Shown here in pieces: positions 52,628 to 60,864 of a DNA stretch of 64,000 bases. Positions within the stretch are counted from its first letter, which is position 1; every line of letters begins with the position of its first letter. Made by a program: the position numbers and the translations under genes. The notes beneath the pieces are model-generated. The model made no database searches and was not told the origin of the DNA. It worked only from the letters and a program-made list of their open reading frames with translations. This DNA is from Azospirillaceae bacterium (GTDB lineage: Bacteria; Pseudomonadota; Alphaproteobacteria; Azospirillales; Azospirillaceae): NCBI GenBank assembly GCA_031291675.1, contig JARLIO010000075.1:1-64000 (forward strand). Reading direction: 5' to 3'.

Positions 52628-52712
52628 GCCTTCAATTCCTTATGCCGTAGGCAGGAAAATCCTGAATTCCAATTCAAAAGCACCATTTTCGCGCCGTTTT
52701 AGATCGTAAGAA

Positions 52713-52759
52713 ACGATATCAAAGGATTTATCCTGCCGACAGCGTCGGAATATACTTAC
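52713..52759 (-). promoter_or_regulatory. FixJ-like box promoter of the DUF3309-entericidin-csbD operon
   Basis: On the minus strand GTAAGTATATTCCGA (complement of 52745-52759) is followed after 26 bases by TATCGT (complement of 52713-52718). GTAAGTA matches the FixJ consensus GTAMGTAG even better than the commoner GTAGGTAG form. Confidence 0.65.
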
Positions 52760-52795
52760 GCGAAGTTCAGACGCCGGCCGACGCGACGCGCCCCA

Positions 52796-52945
52796 TCAGC
52801 CTCGGAACATTGGGGCCATGCCAAACACGCCGATCACGATCAGGTAGATCGCAACGATGTAGGCGAGCAAATTCGGCTGCAGCAGGATCAAGATCCCCGC
52901 GATGAGCGCGACGACGGGTTCGACCAGTATTGAGTGAAATGACAT
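52796..52945 (-). CDS. DUF3096-family small membrane protein
   Basis: A 49-residue hydrophobic protein M-S-F-H-S-I-L-V-E-P-V-V-A-L-I-A-G-I-L-I-L-L, then N-L-L-A-Y-I-V-A-I-Y-L-I-V-I-G. The P-x-L-L-x-Y-I-V-A-x-Y-L-I pattern is that of DUF3096. Function unknown. ATG 52945 follows GAGGA. Its promoter carries the FixJ-like box. Confidence 0.88.
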   Translation of the reverse strand: MSFHSILVEPVVALIAGILILLQPNLLAYIVAIYLIVIGVFGMAPMFRG

Positions 52946-53035
52946 GGCGATGTCCTCCTCGCGATTAAGCCACAGAGAGCCACTCATCCGCTATCGCATC
53001 AGACAGGGATGACCGCGGATCCTGAGCAACTTCTC

Positions 53036-53082
53036 TTGATATGATCAAATAGTCTCACCAAACAAGACTCGGAAACTACCTA
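53036..53082 (-). promoter_or_regulatory. FixJ-like box promoter of the DUF3096 gene
   Basis: On the minus strand TAGGTAGTTTCCGAG (complement of 53068-53082) is followed after 27 bases by TATCAA (complement of 53036-53041). This is the only -10 of the nine lacking the final T. Confidence 0.65.
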
Positions 53083-53167
53083 GGGTGCCAACTCTAACGG
53101 GCCGTACCCGAAGCGTTCGGTGTAACTCCTCGGTATTATTTGATTTTGTGTTCCGCCTCCGCCACGT

Positions 53168-53203
53168 TGCTGGGGATCCGGCGCCTGCGCCGGATCCCCA
53201 GCA
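53168..53203. repeat. Perfect 17-bp inverted repeat between divergent promoters
   Basis: TGCTGGGGATCCGGCGC (53168-53184) and its exact complement (53187-53203) are separated by only two bases. It stands midway between the two divergent FixJ-like promoters in the 520-base region 52946-53466, which otherwise holds no gene. It could be a cruciform, insulator or terminator remnant. Confidence 0.85.
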
Positions 53204-53257
53204 GTATCGAGGCTCATGATCACGCCCCCCGGATGCGATCCGCTCGCGTCCGAGCAC

Positions 53258-53303
53258 TAGGTAGTCTCCGAGGCTGTGTGCTGGCGGACAATCACGATAC
53301 TTT
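53258..53303 (+). promoter_or_regulatory. FixJ-like box promoter of the SYLF gene
   Basis: TAGGTAGTCTCCGAG (53258-53272) is followed, 26 bases after CCGA, by TACTTT (53298-53303). One base of the box differs (TCTCC for TTTCC). Confidence 0.65.
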
Positions 53304-53414
53304 CAGGATCGGGACGCCCTCAATCTGGCAGGTTGGGCCCCTCAACCCGCGCGACCATCACGGACCGGCTCGATGAGAGCCTCCTGATGTTCGCGGCGCG
53401 ATTGGGAAATCCCT

Positions 53415-53444
53415 CTTGTCTGTCGCAAACTTGTCTGTCGCAAA
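53415..53444 (+). repeat. 15-bp tandem duplication in the SYLF leader
   Basis: CTTGTCTGTCGCAAA occurs twice head to tail just before the ribosome-binding region of the SYLF gene. It is probably a recent slippage event in the 5' leader. Confidence 0.85.
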
Positions 53445-53466
53445 CTTTTGCAGAAAAGGCACAAAG

Positions 53467-54156
53467 ATGTTCAACAGGAACTTCGGGATCACCGGCTTGG
53501 CTTTGGCCCTGTTTGTCGGAGCGCCGGCCGCCTGGGCGGCGTCGGATCAGCAGCAGTTGGTCGATCGGGCGCGCATTACGATTGATGACGTGCGCAAGGA
53601 TAAGGAATTCGGCAACGCACCTGAATTGCTGCGGCGCGCCCGCGCCGTGATGATCGTGCCCCAACTGGTCAAGGGCGGTTTCTTCGTCGGCGGTGAAGGG
53701 GGCGATGCCGTGCTGCTGGACCGGAGCCGGGGAAAAAGCTGGAGCGGTCCGGCATTCTATACGCTGGGATCGGCGTCATTCGGTCTTCAGATCGGTCTTG
53801 AGCAGTCGGAGCTGGTGTTGTTCGTGATGTCCGACAAGGCGCTGAGCGCCCTTATGGCCGATCAATTCAAGATCGGCGCCGGGGCCGGGCTCGCCATCGT
53901 CACGCTGGGCAGCTCGGCGGAGGCGGCGACGACTGCGGCACTGCATGCCGACATCATCGTCTGGGCCTCGTCCAGCGGCGCCTATGCCGGCGTGACGCTG
54001 AACGGCACGGTGATCAAGCCGCGCGACAGCTATAACGCGGCGTATTATGGCCATCCGGTGTCGGTTTCCGACATTCTGCGCGCTCACCGGGCCCAGAATC
54101 ACCACGCCGACGCCTTGCGCCAGACGCTGGCAATCGCTGGCGGTTCCGCCTCCTGA
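53467..54156 (+). CDS. SYLF/Ysc84-domain lipid-binding protein
   Basis: A signal peptide (residues ~1-24, A-A-W-A-A) is followed by a SYLF domain: R-A-R-A-V-M-I-V-P-Q-L-V-K-G-G-F-F-V-G-G-E-G-G-D-A-V, G-P-A-F-Y-T-L-G-S-A-S-F-G-L-Q-I-G, and a Gly-rich end with A-Y-A-G-V-T-L-N-G-T-V-I. Such proteins bind phosphoinositides in eukaryotes; bacterial ones are periplasmic or outer-membrane-associated with unknown roles. Length 229 aa. Driven by a FixJ-like promoter. Confidence 0.92.
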   Translation: MFNRNFGITGLALALFVGAPAAWAASDQQQLVDRARITIDDVRKDKEFGNAPELLRRARAVMIVPQLVKGGFFVGGEGGDAVLLDRSRGKSWSGPAFYTLGSASFGLQIGLEQSELVLFVMSDKALSALMADQFKIGAGAGLAIVTLGSSAEAATTAALHADIIVWASSSGAYAGVTLNGTVIKPRDSYNAAYYGHPVSVSDILRAHRAQNHHADALRQTLAIAGGSAS

Positions 54157-54469
54157 GTCCAACGGTCATAAAGAAGGACCGTTCGTAGAGGGCCGATCCG
54201 CGATGGACTTCACTCATCGCGGATCGGCGATTGGGGATCGCAGGGGCCGAAGCCGGCGGGACGTCTGAACGCAACGATCATTGCCAAGGACCGTTGCGAC
54301 AAGATCATGGCAATCGTCCCGATGTGTCGTTCAGATGGTGGCCTTGGCAGATGGTGGCCTTGGCAGATGGGCCAGGACGGTTCCTGGCCCGAGGCACGAG
54401 CCGGGCGGCCGCTTCATCGCGCCGCCCACCGGCCCAGCCCCAGACCAGTCCAACCCAGGAATTGTCGGT
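54157..54469. other. Convergent intergenic region with a 16-bp tandem repeat
   Basis: Besides the hairpin at 54193-54227 the region carries two head-to-tail copies of CAGATGGTGGCCTTGG (54332-54347 and 54348-54363) plus a partial third. No gene is supported. Confidence 0.6.
54193..54227 (+). terminator. 13-bp perfect hairpin after the SYLF gene
   Basis: CCGATCCGCGATG (54193-54205) and CATCGCGGATCGG (54215-54227) with a 9-base loop, about 40 bases after the SYLF stop. No T-run. Confidence 0.5.
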
Positions 54470-55120
54470 TCACACGACGATGATGTCGTTTTCAACCTCG
54501 GTGGCACCCGGCGCCGCCCATGCGGTCTGTCCCGCGATCTGGCGCTCGTGAGGCGATTGCACGGTCCCGGTCAGGATGACCTTGCCACGATCCGCGCGCA
54601 CATGAACGGTGTTCGGATCGAAGAACCAGGAGCGGTGCAGCGCATGCATGATATCGTCGCTGAGATCCGCCGTATCCACGCGTGGTTTGATGGTCGTCTG
54701 GTTCGAGACGCCGAGCACGCCGTGGAGCGGCCGGACATCGATTTCAGCCGCTTCCTTCTGATACCACCAGTCGACCTGGCCGGTCAGGGTGACCCAACCT
54801 TTCTCGACCCTCACCTGCACGCTGTCCTTGGGCACGGAGACGTTCCAGGCCAGGCGCTCAATGGCCGCCGACGCGATCTCCTCGTCCGAGCGCTCGGCGT
54901 CGAACGCCAGCCGAACCTCGATCTCCTCGGCAACCGCCTTGACCCCCTTGACCCTACGGGCCGCGGCTTCGGCCGCATGCTTTTTGGCATAGCTGTCGAC
55001 ATGGCCCGAAAGGGTCACCACGCCGGCATTCGCGGTCACACCGATATGCCCCGCGGACACGCTCGGCTCCCAATCGAACTCGGCGAGAACCGCCTGCTGA
55101 AGCTGACTATCTTGAGACAT
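54470..55120 (-). CDS. Protein with three BON domains (OsmY-like)
   Basis: Three BON (phospholipid-binding) domains in 216 residues, each with the V-x-V-x-x-G-x-V-T-L-S/T-G pattern: A-G-V-V-T-L-S-G-H-V-D, K-G-W-V-T-L-T-G-Q-V-D, and R-G-K-V-I-L-T-G-T-V-Q. There is no clear signal peptide (starts M-S-Q-D-S-Q-L-Q-Q-A-V), unlike periplasmic OsmY. GGAGATTGCG precedes the ATG. A FixJ-like promoter lies upstream, and the gene is next to the hybrid regulator. Confidence 0.92.
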   Translation of the reverse strand: MSQDSQLQQAVLAEFDWEPSVSAGHIGVTANAGVVTLSGHVDSYAKKHAAEAAARRVKGVKAVAEEIEVRLAFDAERSDEEIASAAIERLAWNVSVPKDSVQVRVEKGWVTLTGQVDWWYQKEAAEIDVRPLHGVLGVSNQTTIKPRVDTADLSDDIMHALHRSWFFDPNTVHVRADRGKVILTGTVQSPHERQIAGQTAWAAPGATEVENDIIVV

Positions 55121-55179
55121 CGCAATCTCCTATGCGGACAGTGGAACCGAACGAGGAATCGGCCACTTTTGCCACCTGA

Positions 55180-55226
55180 AGACTATCGCGTCCACACCAA
55201 GGGGCTCAGACTCGGAAACTACTCAC
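55180..55226 (-). promoter_or_regulatory. FixJ-like box promoter of the BON-domain gene
   Basis: On the minus strand GTGAGTAGTTTCCGAG (complement of 55211-55226) is followed after 26 bases by TAGTCT (complement of 55180-55185). Transcription would start about 50 bases before the ATG. Confidence 0.65.
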
Positions 55227-55292
55227 GTCAATCAATCGCCGCCACCAGGTCCTGATTGCCACGCGCCAGAGTCATTGATGTCAAATCATCAA

Positions 55293-58200
55293 TCACGCGG
55301 CCCGGATCGTGTCCGCAGCCAGGGCCAACCGGGCCAGGGCGGGCAGAGACTTTGAATGGGTTCTTTTCATGATTGAAGCGCGGTGGTTCTCGACCGTCCG
55401 TTGACTGATGCCGAGATCGGCCGCGATGTTTTTGCTGGGCTGACCGGCCAGAACCATTTCCATGATCTGGCGCTGCCGCGGCGTCAGGCTGGCGACATAG
55501 GTGGCGGCCGTTTCATGCCAGCTGGACAGTTTGGAACCATCCTGTGCATGTTCGAGGGCCCGCGCGATCGTGGTCAGAAGCTCATCGACGCCAACAGGCT
55601 TTTCGATGAAGTCGAAAGCGCCCGCCTTCATCGCCTGAACCGCCATCGTGACATCGCCATTGCCGGTGATCATGATCGATGGCAATGGATGGCCGGTAGC
55701 CTGGAGATGTTGCAGCAGTTCCAGCCCGCTCATTCCGGGCAGAACGGCATCGATCAGCAGGCAGGCTTCCTGCCCGGGACGATAGAAGCCCAGGAAATCC
55801 TCACAAGAGGCAAAATCCTCAACCAGCCTGCCATCATCCTCGAGCACGCTGCGCAGCGCGCCGCGAACCTGGGCGTCGTCATCGACGACGATAATCACCG
55901 GCGCCCGCAACCCGGTAGCGGATTCGATGTGACGGGGCGCCGCCGGCGCAGGAGCCATCGCCGGTGCTGGTGCCACCGCGGGCATGCCGGCGGAAGGACC
56001 GAGAAGATCCCGGACCACTTGCGTCAGCTCCGCCAGCTTGACCGGCTTGTTGAGCTGGACACAATCCTCACGGGCGATAGTGCGTAGCGTACGGGTCGTG
56101 ATGTCGCCGGTCAGAATAATGACCGGGATCGGACGATGGAGTGTCTCGCGCAATTTGACCGTCAGCTGCAACCCGTCCATCTCATTGGGTAGATTGTAAT
56201 CGGCCAGCATCAGATCGGGCCGGATACCCCCGCGCGTCACCAGATCCAAGGCGGCGACGCCATCGGCTGCGGTCACCGTTCGATGCCCCTCGTCCTTGAG
56301 AAGAAGATCGAGAAGGTCGCGCACCTCCGGGTCGTCCTCGACAATCAGGATTCCGCCGGCCCGGTGCCCCACCGCGGCAACCTTATCCGGGAGCGCGCGC
56401 TCCGGCGGTGGCGCCCCGTCAGCAGAGGGCCGCTTGATCTCGATCATGAACACCGAACCGGCACCAAGCTTCGAGCGGACCCGAACCGGATGGCCCAGCA
56501 GGTTGCCCAGACGCTGCACGATCGAGAGGCCCAGGCCCAGGCCCAGGCTCTGCTGACGCGCCGCATTGTCGAGCTGATGATACTCCTCGAAGATAGCGTT
56601 GAGCTCGCCGGCCGGGATGCCGACACCGCTATCCCACACCTCAACCCTCAGCGTATCGCCACGACGACGGCATCCCAGCAGCACTTTGCCGCTTTTGGTG
56701 TATTTCAGGGCGTTGGACAGCAGATTGCGGATCATCTGCTCGAGCAGCCGCGGATCACTTTGGATCGAAAGACCGCACGAGACGACATGGAGCGCCAAAT
56801 GCTGATCCCGGGCATGATACGCAAATTCATCGCGCATGCGATGGAGCAAATCATTGATCGGAAAGCTGACGATTTCCGGGTGAACCGTACCGGCCTCGAT
56901 CTGGTTGATGTCGAGCAGCTTGTTCAGCATCGCCGACATGGCGTTCAACGTCTCGTCGAGTCGCTCGACCAGCTTGCGTGGCTTTTCGCCTTCCACGCTG
57001 CGTGCCAACAGCCCCTGAAGCAGGGCAAGCGTTTGCAACGGCTGGCGGAGATCGTGGCTCGCCGCGGCGAGGAAGCGTGATTTCGCCATCGTCGCCGACT
57101 GCGCCTGCCGTTTGGCGGCCTCCAGCGCATCGGCGACATGCCGGCGTTCGGTGATGTCGGCAAAGGTCATGACGACGCCCTCGACGCCGCCATCCTGGGT
57201 GCGGTAAGGCATGATGCGGCGATTGTACCAGGCGCCGCTGCGTGCCTCGATTTCCCGCTCGATCGGGGCCAGGGTCTGCAACACCGTTCTGGCATCAGCC
57301 AGAAGCACACTATCAACCGCCAGTGACGTCAGGTCGGCCAACGGCCGCCCGACATCGCTGCTGATCACGCTGAACAACAGCGTTGTTGCCGGGGTAAAGA
57401 AGCGGATTCTGAGGTTGACATCGAGAAAAATCGTGGCAACATCCGTGCTATAGAGCACATTCTGCAAATCATTGGCGGTCGTACGCTGCCGATCCAGAGT
57501 TTCATGGAGTTGCGTATTGAGCGATGTCAGTTCTTCATTAAGCGACTGCAGCTCTTCTTTTGACGTCAACAGCTCTTCATTTGTCGATTGACATTCTTCA
57601 TTGACCGACATCGCCTCTTCATTGATCGCCTTCTGTTCCTCGCTGGAAACCTCCAGATTGTGAATCGCCTCGCGCAATTCCATTCGCGTCGTATCCAGTT
57701 CGCGCTCCAGCTCGGCGATCCGCGGCAGGTCATGCGGGGCGATCGGCATCTCGGATCCGGATTCGGACTGCGGCAGCGGCTCATCGACGAAGCTGATCAG
57801 CAACAGCGCCTCGCCGTCGCCCGTGACAGGCTGCACCGTGATGCGGCACGCCGCGTCGTCACCGTCACCGGATCGGGCAACGATGACGGCAACCGGAATC
57901 CGCTCCTGCGCCGCCCGCATGATGGCCGCCCGAAGCCGGGTCCGGAGGCGCGGCGCCGCGATCGCGAGCAGATCATGTGTCGGATGTCCCGGGGCCACGC
58001 GCAGATAGCGGTCGGTCGGTCCCAGCGAATAGAGACATTCCTGCTTGCCGTTGATCAGGACCGTCGCCGGGGCATAGGCCTCCATCACCAGCCGGCGGCA
58101 TAGATCCGCGTAAGCGGCCTCGCGCGACGGCGCCGGGCCATAGCCCAGGCGCAGCGGGATACGAAGTGCACTATCGCCGGGATTCCGCGACGAACCGGTA

Positions 58201-59747
58201 TCGCCCGGCCGGGCGGACACGATATGTCGGTAGATCCGCTCGGACTTGGCGATCAGCGCGAAATGATCGGCGCCACTGCCGACAGTCTCCGCGCTGCCAA
58301 GCAGGAGAATGCCGCCCTGGCGCAACGCGAAATGGAACAAGGCAATCGCCTTGGCCTGGGCCTCGGGGCGCAGATAGATCAGAAGATTGCGACATGAAAT
58401 CAGGTCAAGCCGCGAGAAGGGCGGATCGGACAGCAGATTCTGCACCGTGAACACCAGCGTCGATCGCAGTTCGGGCGACACCCGATAATCGTGACCTTCC
58501 TTGACGAAGAACCGAACCAGTCGCGCCGGCGACACGTCTTCCGCGATTGATTCCGGGTAAAGGCCCTCGCGCGCCGCGGCCACGGCGTCCGCATCAATGT
58601 CGGAGCCAAAGACTTGCAGCTTGATGCTGCGTTTGGCCGCCGTGATCTGTTCGTAGAACAGCATGGCCAGGGAATAGGCCTCCTCCCCCGTGCTGCACCC
58701 GGCAACCCAGAGGCGCAACGGCTGGTCGGCGGTCTGATCGCGGATCAGCGCGGGAATGACGCTCTCTGCCAGCACGTCAAAGACATTCGGATCCCGAAAG
58801 AAGCGGGTGACATTGATCAACAGGTCCGTCGCAAGATGGTCGCGCTCCATTGTATCGCGGCGCAAAATGTCGAAATAGCGGGCGCGATCATGGATTTCGA
58901 CTCCGGCGATCGCCATGCGCCGCTCGATCCGGCGCAACAAGGTGCCGGTCTTGTACAGCGTGAAATCATGCGGTGTGCGGGTCCGCAGCAGCGTGATGAC
59001 GTCGGACAACCAATCGGGTGTCGCCTCGAGCGCCGGCGCCAGGTCGGGCGTCGGCGCCGCAACCCCCTGCGCCTGGTACCGCGTGATGGCCTCCGGAATT
59101 CGCGCCGCGGGCAGCACATGGTCGACCAGCCCGGTCATGATCGCGCTGCGCGGCATGCCGTCATAGCCGGCCTCCGCAGGATCCTGTGCGATCACCAGTC
59201 CCTGGTGTTCCTTGATGGACCGCAAACCAAGGCTGCCGTCGGTGCCGGTTCCCGACAAAACGACGGCCACGGCCCGGTTGCCATAATTTTCCGCCAGCGA
59301 ATACAGCAAAAAGTCGAAGGGCAACCGGGCGCCGTGTCGCGGCCGGGGCGACGACAGCTGCAACGCACCCTTGCCGACAGAAAGATAGGCGCCGGGCGGA
59401 ATGACATAGAGGTGGTCGGGTTCAATCGGCATGCCGTCCGCGGCCTGTCGCATCGCCACCACGGTATGGCCGGCCAGCAGCTCAACCATCATGCTGTCGT
59501 GGCTCGGATCGAGATGCTGGACCAGGATAAAGGCCACGCCCATGCCGACCGGCAACGCACTGACCAGCTTTCGGCAGGCGTCAAGACCACCCGCCGAGGC
59601 ACCAATCCCGACAACCAGGAAATCCGGAGGCCGGATCTCCGCGGGCAAGGCGTCGCCAACGCCAGCGTCGGGAGCAGGCGCCGGCAAAGCGCCTTGATTC
59701 GATGGCAAACGACCCGCTTTGACCGGGTCGTCACGGCGTCCAGACAT
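55293..59747 (-). CDS. CheB-CheR-PAS hybrid histidine kinase with two receivers and a FixJ-type HTH
   Basis: A single 1,484-residue signalling protein. In order: CheB-like methylesterase (~45-235; G-I-G-A-S-A-G-G, G-T-G-T-D-G-S), CheR methyltransferase-like (~255-530), a long Gln/Glu/Asn-rich coiled coil (S-T-N-E-E-L-L-T-S-K-E-E), PAS (~770-880), HisKA with H898 (S-H-D-L-R-Q-P), HATPase (N-L-L-S-N-A-L-K-Y; G-L-G-L-G-L-S), receiver 1 (D1183), receiver 2 (D1333), and a LuxR/FixJ HTH (S-L-T-P-R-Q-R-Q-I-M, then S-Q-R-T-V-E-N-H-R-A-S-I-M, K-S-L-P-A-L-A-R-L-A). The last part closely resembles S. meliloti FixJ. Fusing sensor, phosphorelay and DNA-binding output in one chain is unusual. The FixJ-like boxes around it make it the candidate activator of the local regulon. 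ATG 59747 follows AAAGG. Confidence 0.92.
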   Translation of the reverse strand: MSGRRDDPVKAGRLPSNQGALPAPAPDAGVGDALPAEIRPPDFLVVGIGASAGGLDACRKLVSALPVGMGVAFILVQHLDPSHDSMMVELLAGHTVVAMRQAADGMPIEPDHLYVIPPGAYLSVGKGALQLSSPRPRHGARLPFDFLLYSLAENYGNRAVAVVLSGTGTDGSLGLRSIKEHQGLVIAQDPAEAGYDGMPRSAIMTGLVDHVLPAARIPEAITRYQAQGVAAPTPDLAPALEATPDWLSDVITLLRTRTPHDFTLYKTGTLLRRIERRMAIAGVEIHDRARYFDILRRDTMERDHLATDLLINVTRFFRDPNVFDVLAESVIPALIRDQTADQPLRLWVAGCSTGEEAYSLAMLFYEQITAAKRSIKLQVFGSDIDADAVAAAREGLYPESIAEDVSPARLVRFFVKEGHDYRVSPELRSTLVFTVQNLLSDPPFSRLDLISCRNLLIYLRPEAQAKAIALFHFALRQGGILLLGSAETVGSGADHFALIAKSERIYRHIVSARPGDTGSSRNPGDSALRIPLRLGYGPAPSREAAYADLCRRLVMEAYAPATVLINGKQECLYSLGPTDRYLRVAPGHPTHDLLAIAAPRLRTRLRAAIMRAAQERIPVAVIVARSGDGDDAACRITVQPVTGDGEALLLISFVDEPLPQSESGSEMPIAPHDLPRIAELERELDTTRMELREAIHNLEVSSEEQKAINEEAMSVNEECQSTNEELLTSKEELQSLNEELTSLNTQLHETLDRQRTTANDLQNVLYSTDVATIFLDVNLRIRFFTPATTLLFSVISSDVGRPLADLTSLAVDSVLLADARTVLQTLAPIEREIEARSGAWYNRRIMPYRTQDGGVEGVVMTFADITERRHVADALEAAKRQAQSATMAKSRFLAAASHDLRQPLQTLALLQGLLARSVEGEKPRKLVERLDETLNAMSAMLNKLLDINQIEAGTVHPEIVSFPINDLLHRMRDEFAYHARDQHLALHVVSCGLSIQSDPRLLEQMIRNLLSNALKYTKSGKVLLGCRRRGDTLRVEVWDSGVGIPAGELNAIFEEYHQLDNAARQQSLGLGLGLSIVQRLGNLLGHPVRVRSKLGAGSVFMIEIKRPSADGAPPPERALPDKVAAVGHRAGGILIVEDDPEVRDLLDLLLKDEGHRTVTAADGVAALDLVTRGGIRPDLMLADYNLPNEMDGLQLTVKLRETLHRPIPVIILTGDITTRTLRTIAREDCVQLNKPVKLAELTQVVRDLLGPSAGMPAVAPAPAMAPAPAAPRHIESATGLRAPVIIVVDDDAQVRGALRSVLEDDGRLVEDFASCEDFLGFYRPGQEACLLIDAVLPGMSGLELLQHLQATGHPLPSIMITGNGDVTMAVQAMKAGAFDFIEKPVGVDELLTTIARALEHAQDGSKLSSWHETAATYVASLTPRQRQIMEMVLAGQPSKNIAADLGISQRTVENHRASIMKRTHSKSLPALARLALAADTIRAA

Positions 59748-60105
59748 CGTGAAACCTTTCTCGGCGAGCGGGCTCCCCACAGGAGCCGCAAAAAGAGACT
59801 AGCACGATTTGGTCCCCGCAACGATACGCCCGCGATTTTGTTTCCACCATGGCGCCCATCGCCAGGAACTCCGGATTTGGCGTTGAGTATTTTAGGAAAA
59901 ATTCGGTGCCGCCGCAGAAGGGACACCCCCTGCGTAGTTTCCGAGCCTCATAGGTTCACACGGTTTGGACTAGGGTCACAGCAGACAACTCTTCGTCGAA
60001 ACTGGTTTCGGCTTGTGTCGTCGCATCCGAAGCCCCGGGCAACACCCCGCGCGCCCGCCGGTTCGACCCGTCACACAGAAGCCCCTCATAAAGTAAGGAT
60101 GAGCC
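59748..60105. other. Divergent intergenic region, hybrid regulator / OmpA-like lipoprotein
   Basis: About 360 bases without a gene. The plus-strand side carries a FixJ-like promoter. I see no copy of the box aimed at the hybrid regulator's own gene. Confidence 0.6.
59934..59976 (+). promoter_or_regulatory. FixJ-like box promoter of the OmpA-like lipoprotein
   Basis: GTAGTTTCCGAG (59934-59945) is followed, 26 bases after CCGA, by TAGGGT (59971-59976). The first half-site GTAG is replaced by TGC. Confidence 0.6.
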
Positions 60106-60546
60106 ATGAAAACCAGCCTGATCCCGCTGCTGGCTCTCGTCGGCATCGCGCTTTCAAGTTGTACACTCCTAAATGGCAACGGCTTGTGGTCCAAAAATCT
60201 GCAGGACACGCCCAAAATGAACACGGTTGAAGTCTTCTTCGATTTCGAGCGTGCCGGCATCAGCGAAAACGCCGCGACAATCCTCCAGCAAATCGCCGAT
60301 AGCGCAAACCAGAAGACGATCACCCGGATCACGCTGTCGGTTCATACCGACGCCGCCGACCGAAGCGCTTACCGTCAAGCCCTGGCAAAACGCCGCGCCG
60401 ACGCGATCAAGACGGAACTTGTCAGGGACGGCGTGCCCGCCGACAAAATCTTCGCCGTCGACGTCGTCACCCCCGACGCGATCCTGGCGACGGCGGACGA
60501 TTTTCACGAACCGCAAAACCGCCGTGCTGAAATCATCTTCCAGTAA
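60106..60546 (+). CDS. OmpA-domain lipoprotein
   Basis: A 146-residue lipoprotein with lipobox L-S-S-C and a C-terminal OmpA-like peptidoglycan-binding domain (E-V-F-F-D-F-E-R-A-G-I, H-T-D-A-A-D, K-R-R-A-D-A-I-K, N-R-R-A-E-I). It would anchor the outer membrane to murein. It resembles Pal but lacks Tol neighbours. FixJ-like promoter upstream. Confidence 0.9.
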   Translation: MKTSLIPLLALVGIALSSCTLLNGNGLWSKNLQDTPKMNTVEVFFDFERAGISENAATILQQIADSANQKTITRITLSVHTDAADRSAYRQALAKRRADAIKTELVRDGVPADKIFAVDVVTPDAILATADDFHEPQNRRAEIIFQ

Positions 60547-60864
60547 AGCCGCCGTCGTTCATTTCCGCTTGATTGGCTGCAGCGTCATCGAAGCCATATA
60601 CCCCTGCCATGACAAAATCGGCCAAGCGACGCCGGGAGGCCGTTCACGAAGAATATTTTTGTATCTCCCACGCTGAACCCGACCTCGTCGGCGCTTCTCT
60701 CATTTGAGTATTTTCCGATGCTGCCGTCATGGCCAATGCCGGCGCTATGATACGAGGGTCATCATCGCCTCAACAAGGCATCGCTCGGGTTCCCGCCGGC
60801 CGACAGCACACCGGAATTGCGGCGCCCGGCCGGTGCTCCTGAACATCACGACATGAGGAATTCC
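60547..60864. promoter_or_regulatory. Intergenic region with FixJ-like box promoter of the Spy-like gene
   Basis: GAGTATTTTCCGATGC (60705-60720) is followed, 27 bases after CCGA (ending 60718), by TATGAT (60746-60751). The first half of the box is diverged, but spacing and the -10 agree with the other eight. Otherwise the region holds nothing recognisable. Confidence 0.55.

Noticed and set aside
48742-60719. The shared box read in the other orientation as a general stress EcfG promoter (GGAAC-N16-GTT).
   Set aside because: Read that way it gives GGAAAC without a conserved downstream element, and it would often point away from any gene. In the opposite orientation all nine fit genes and a spaced -10.
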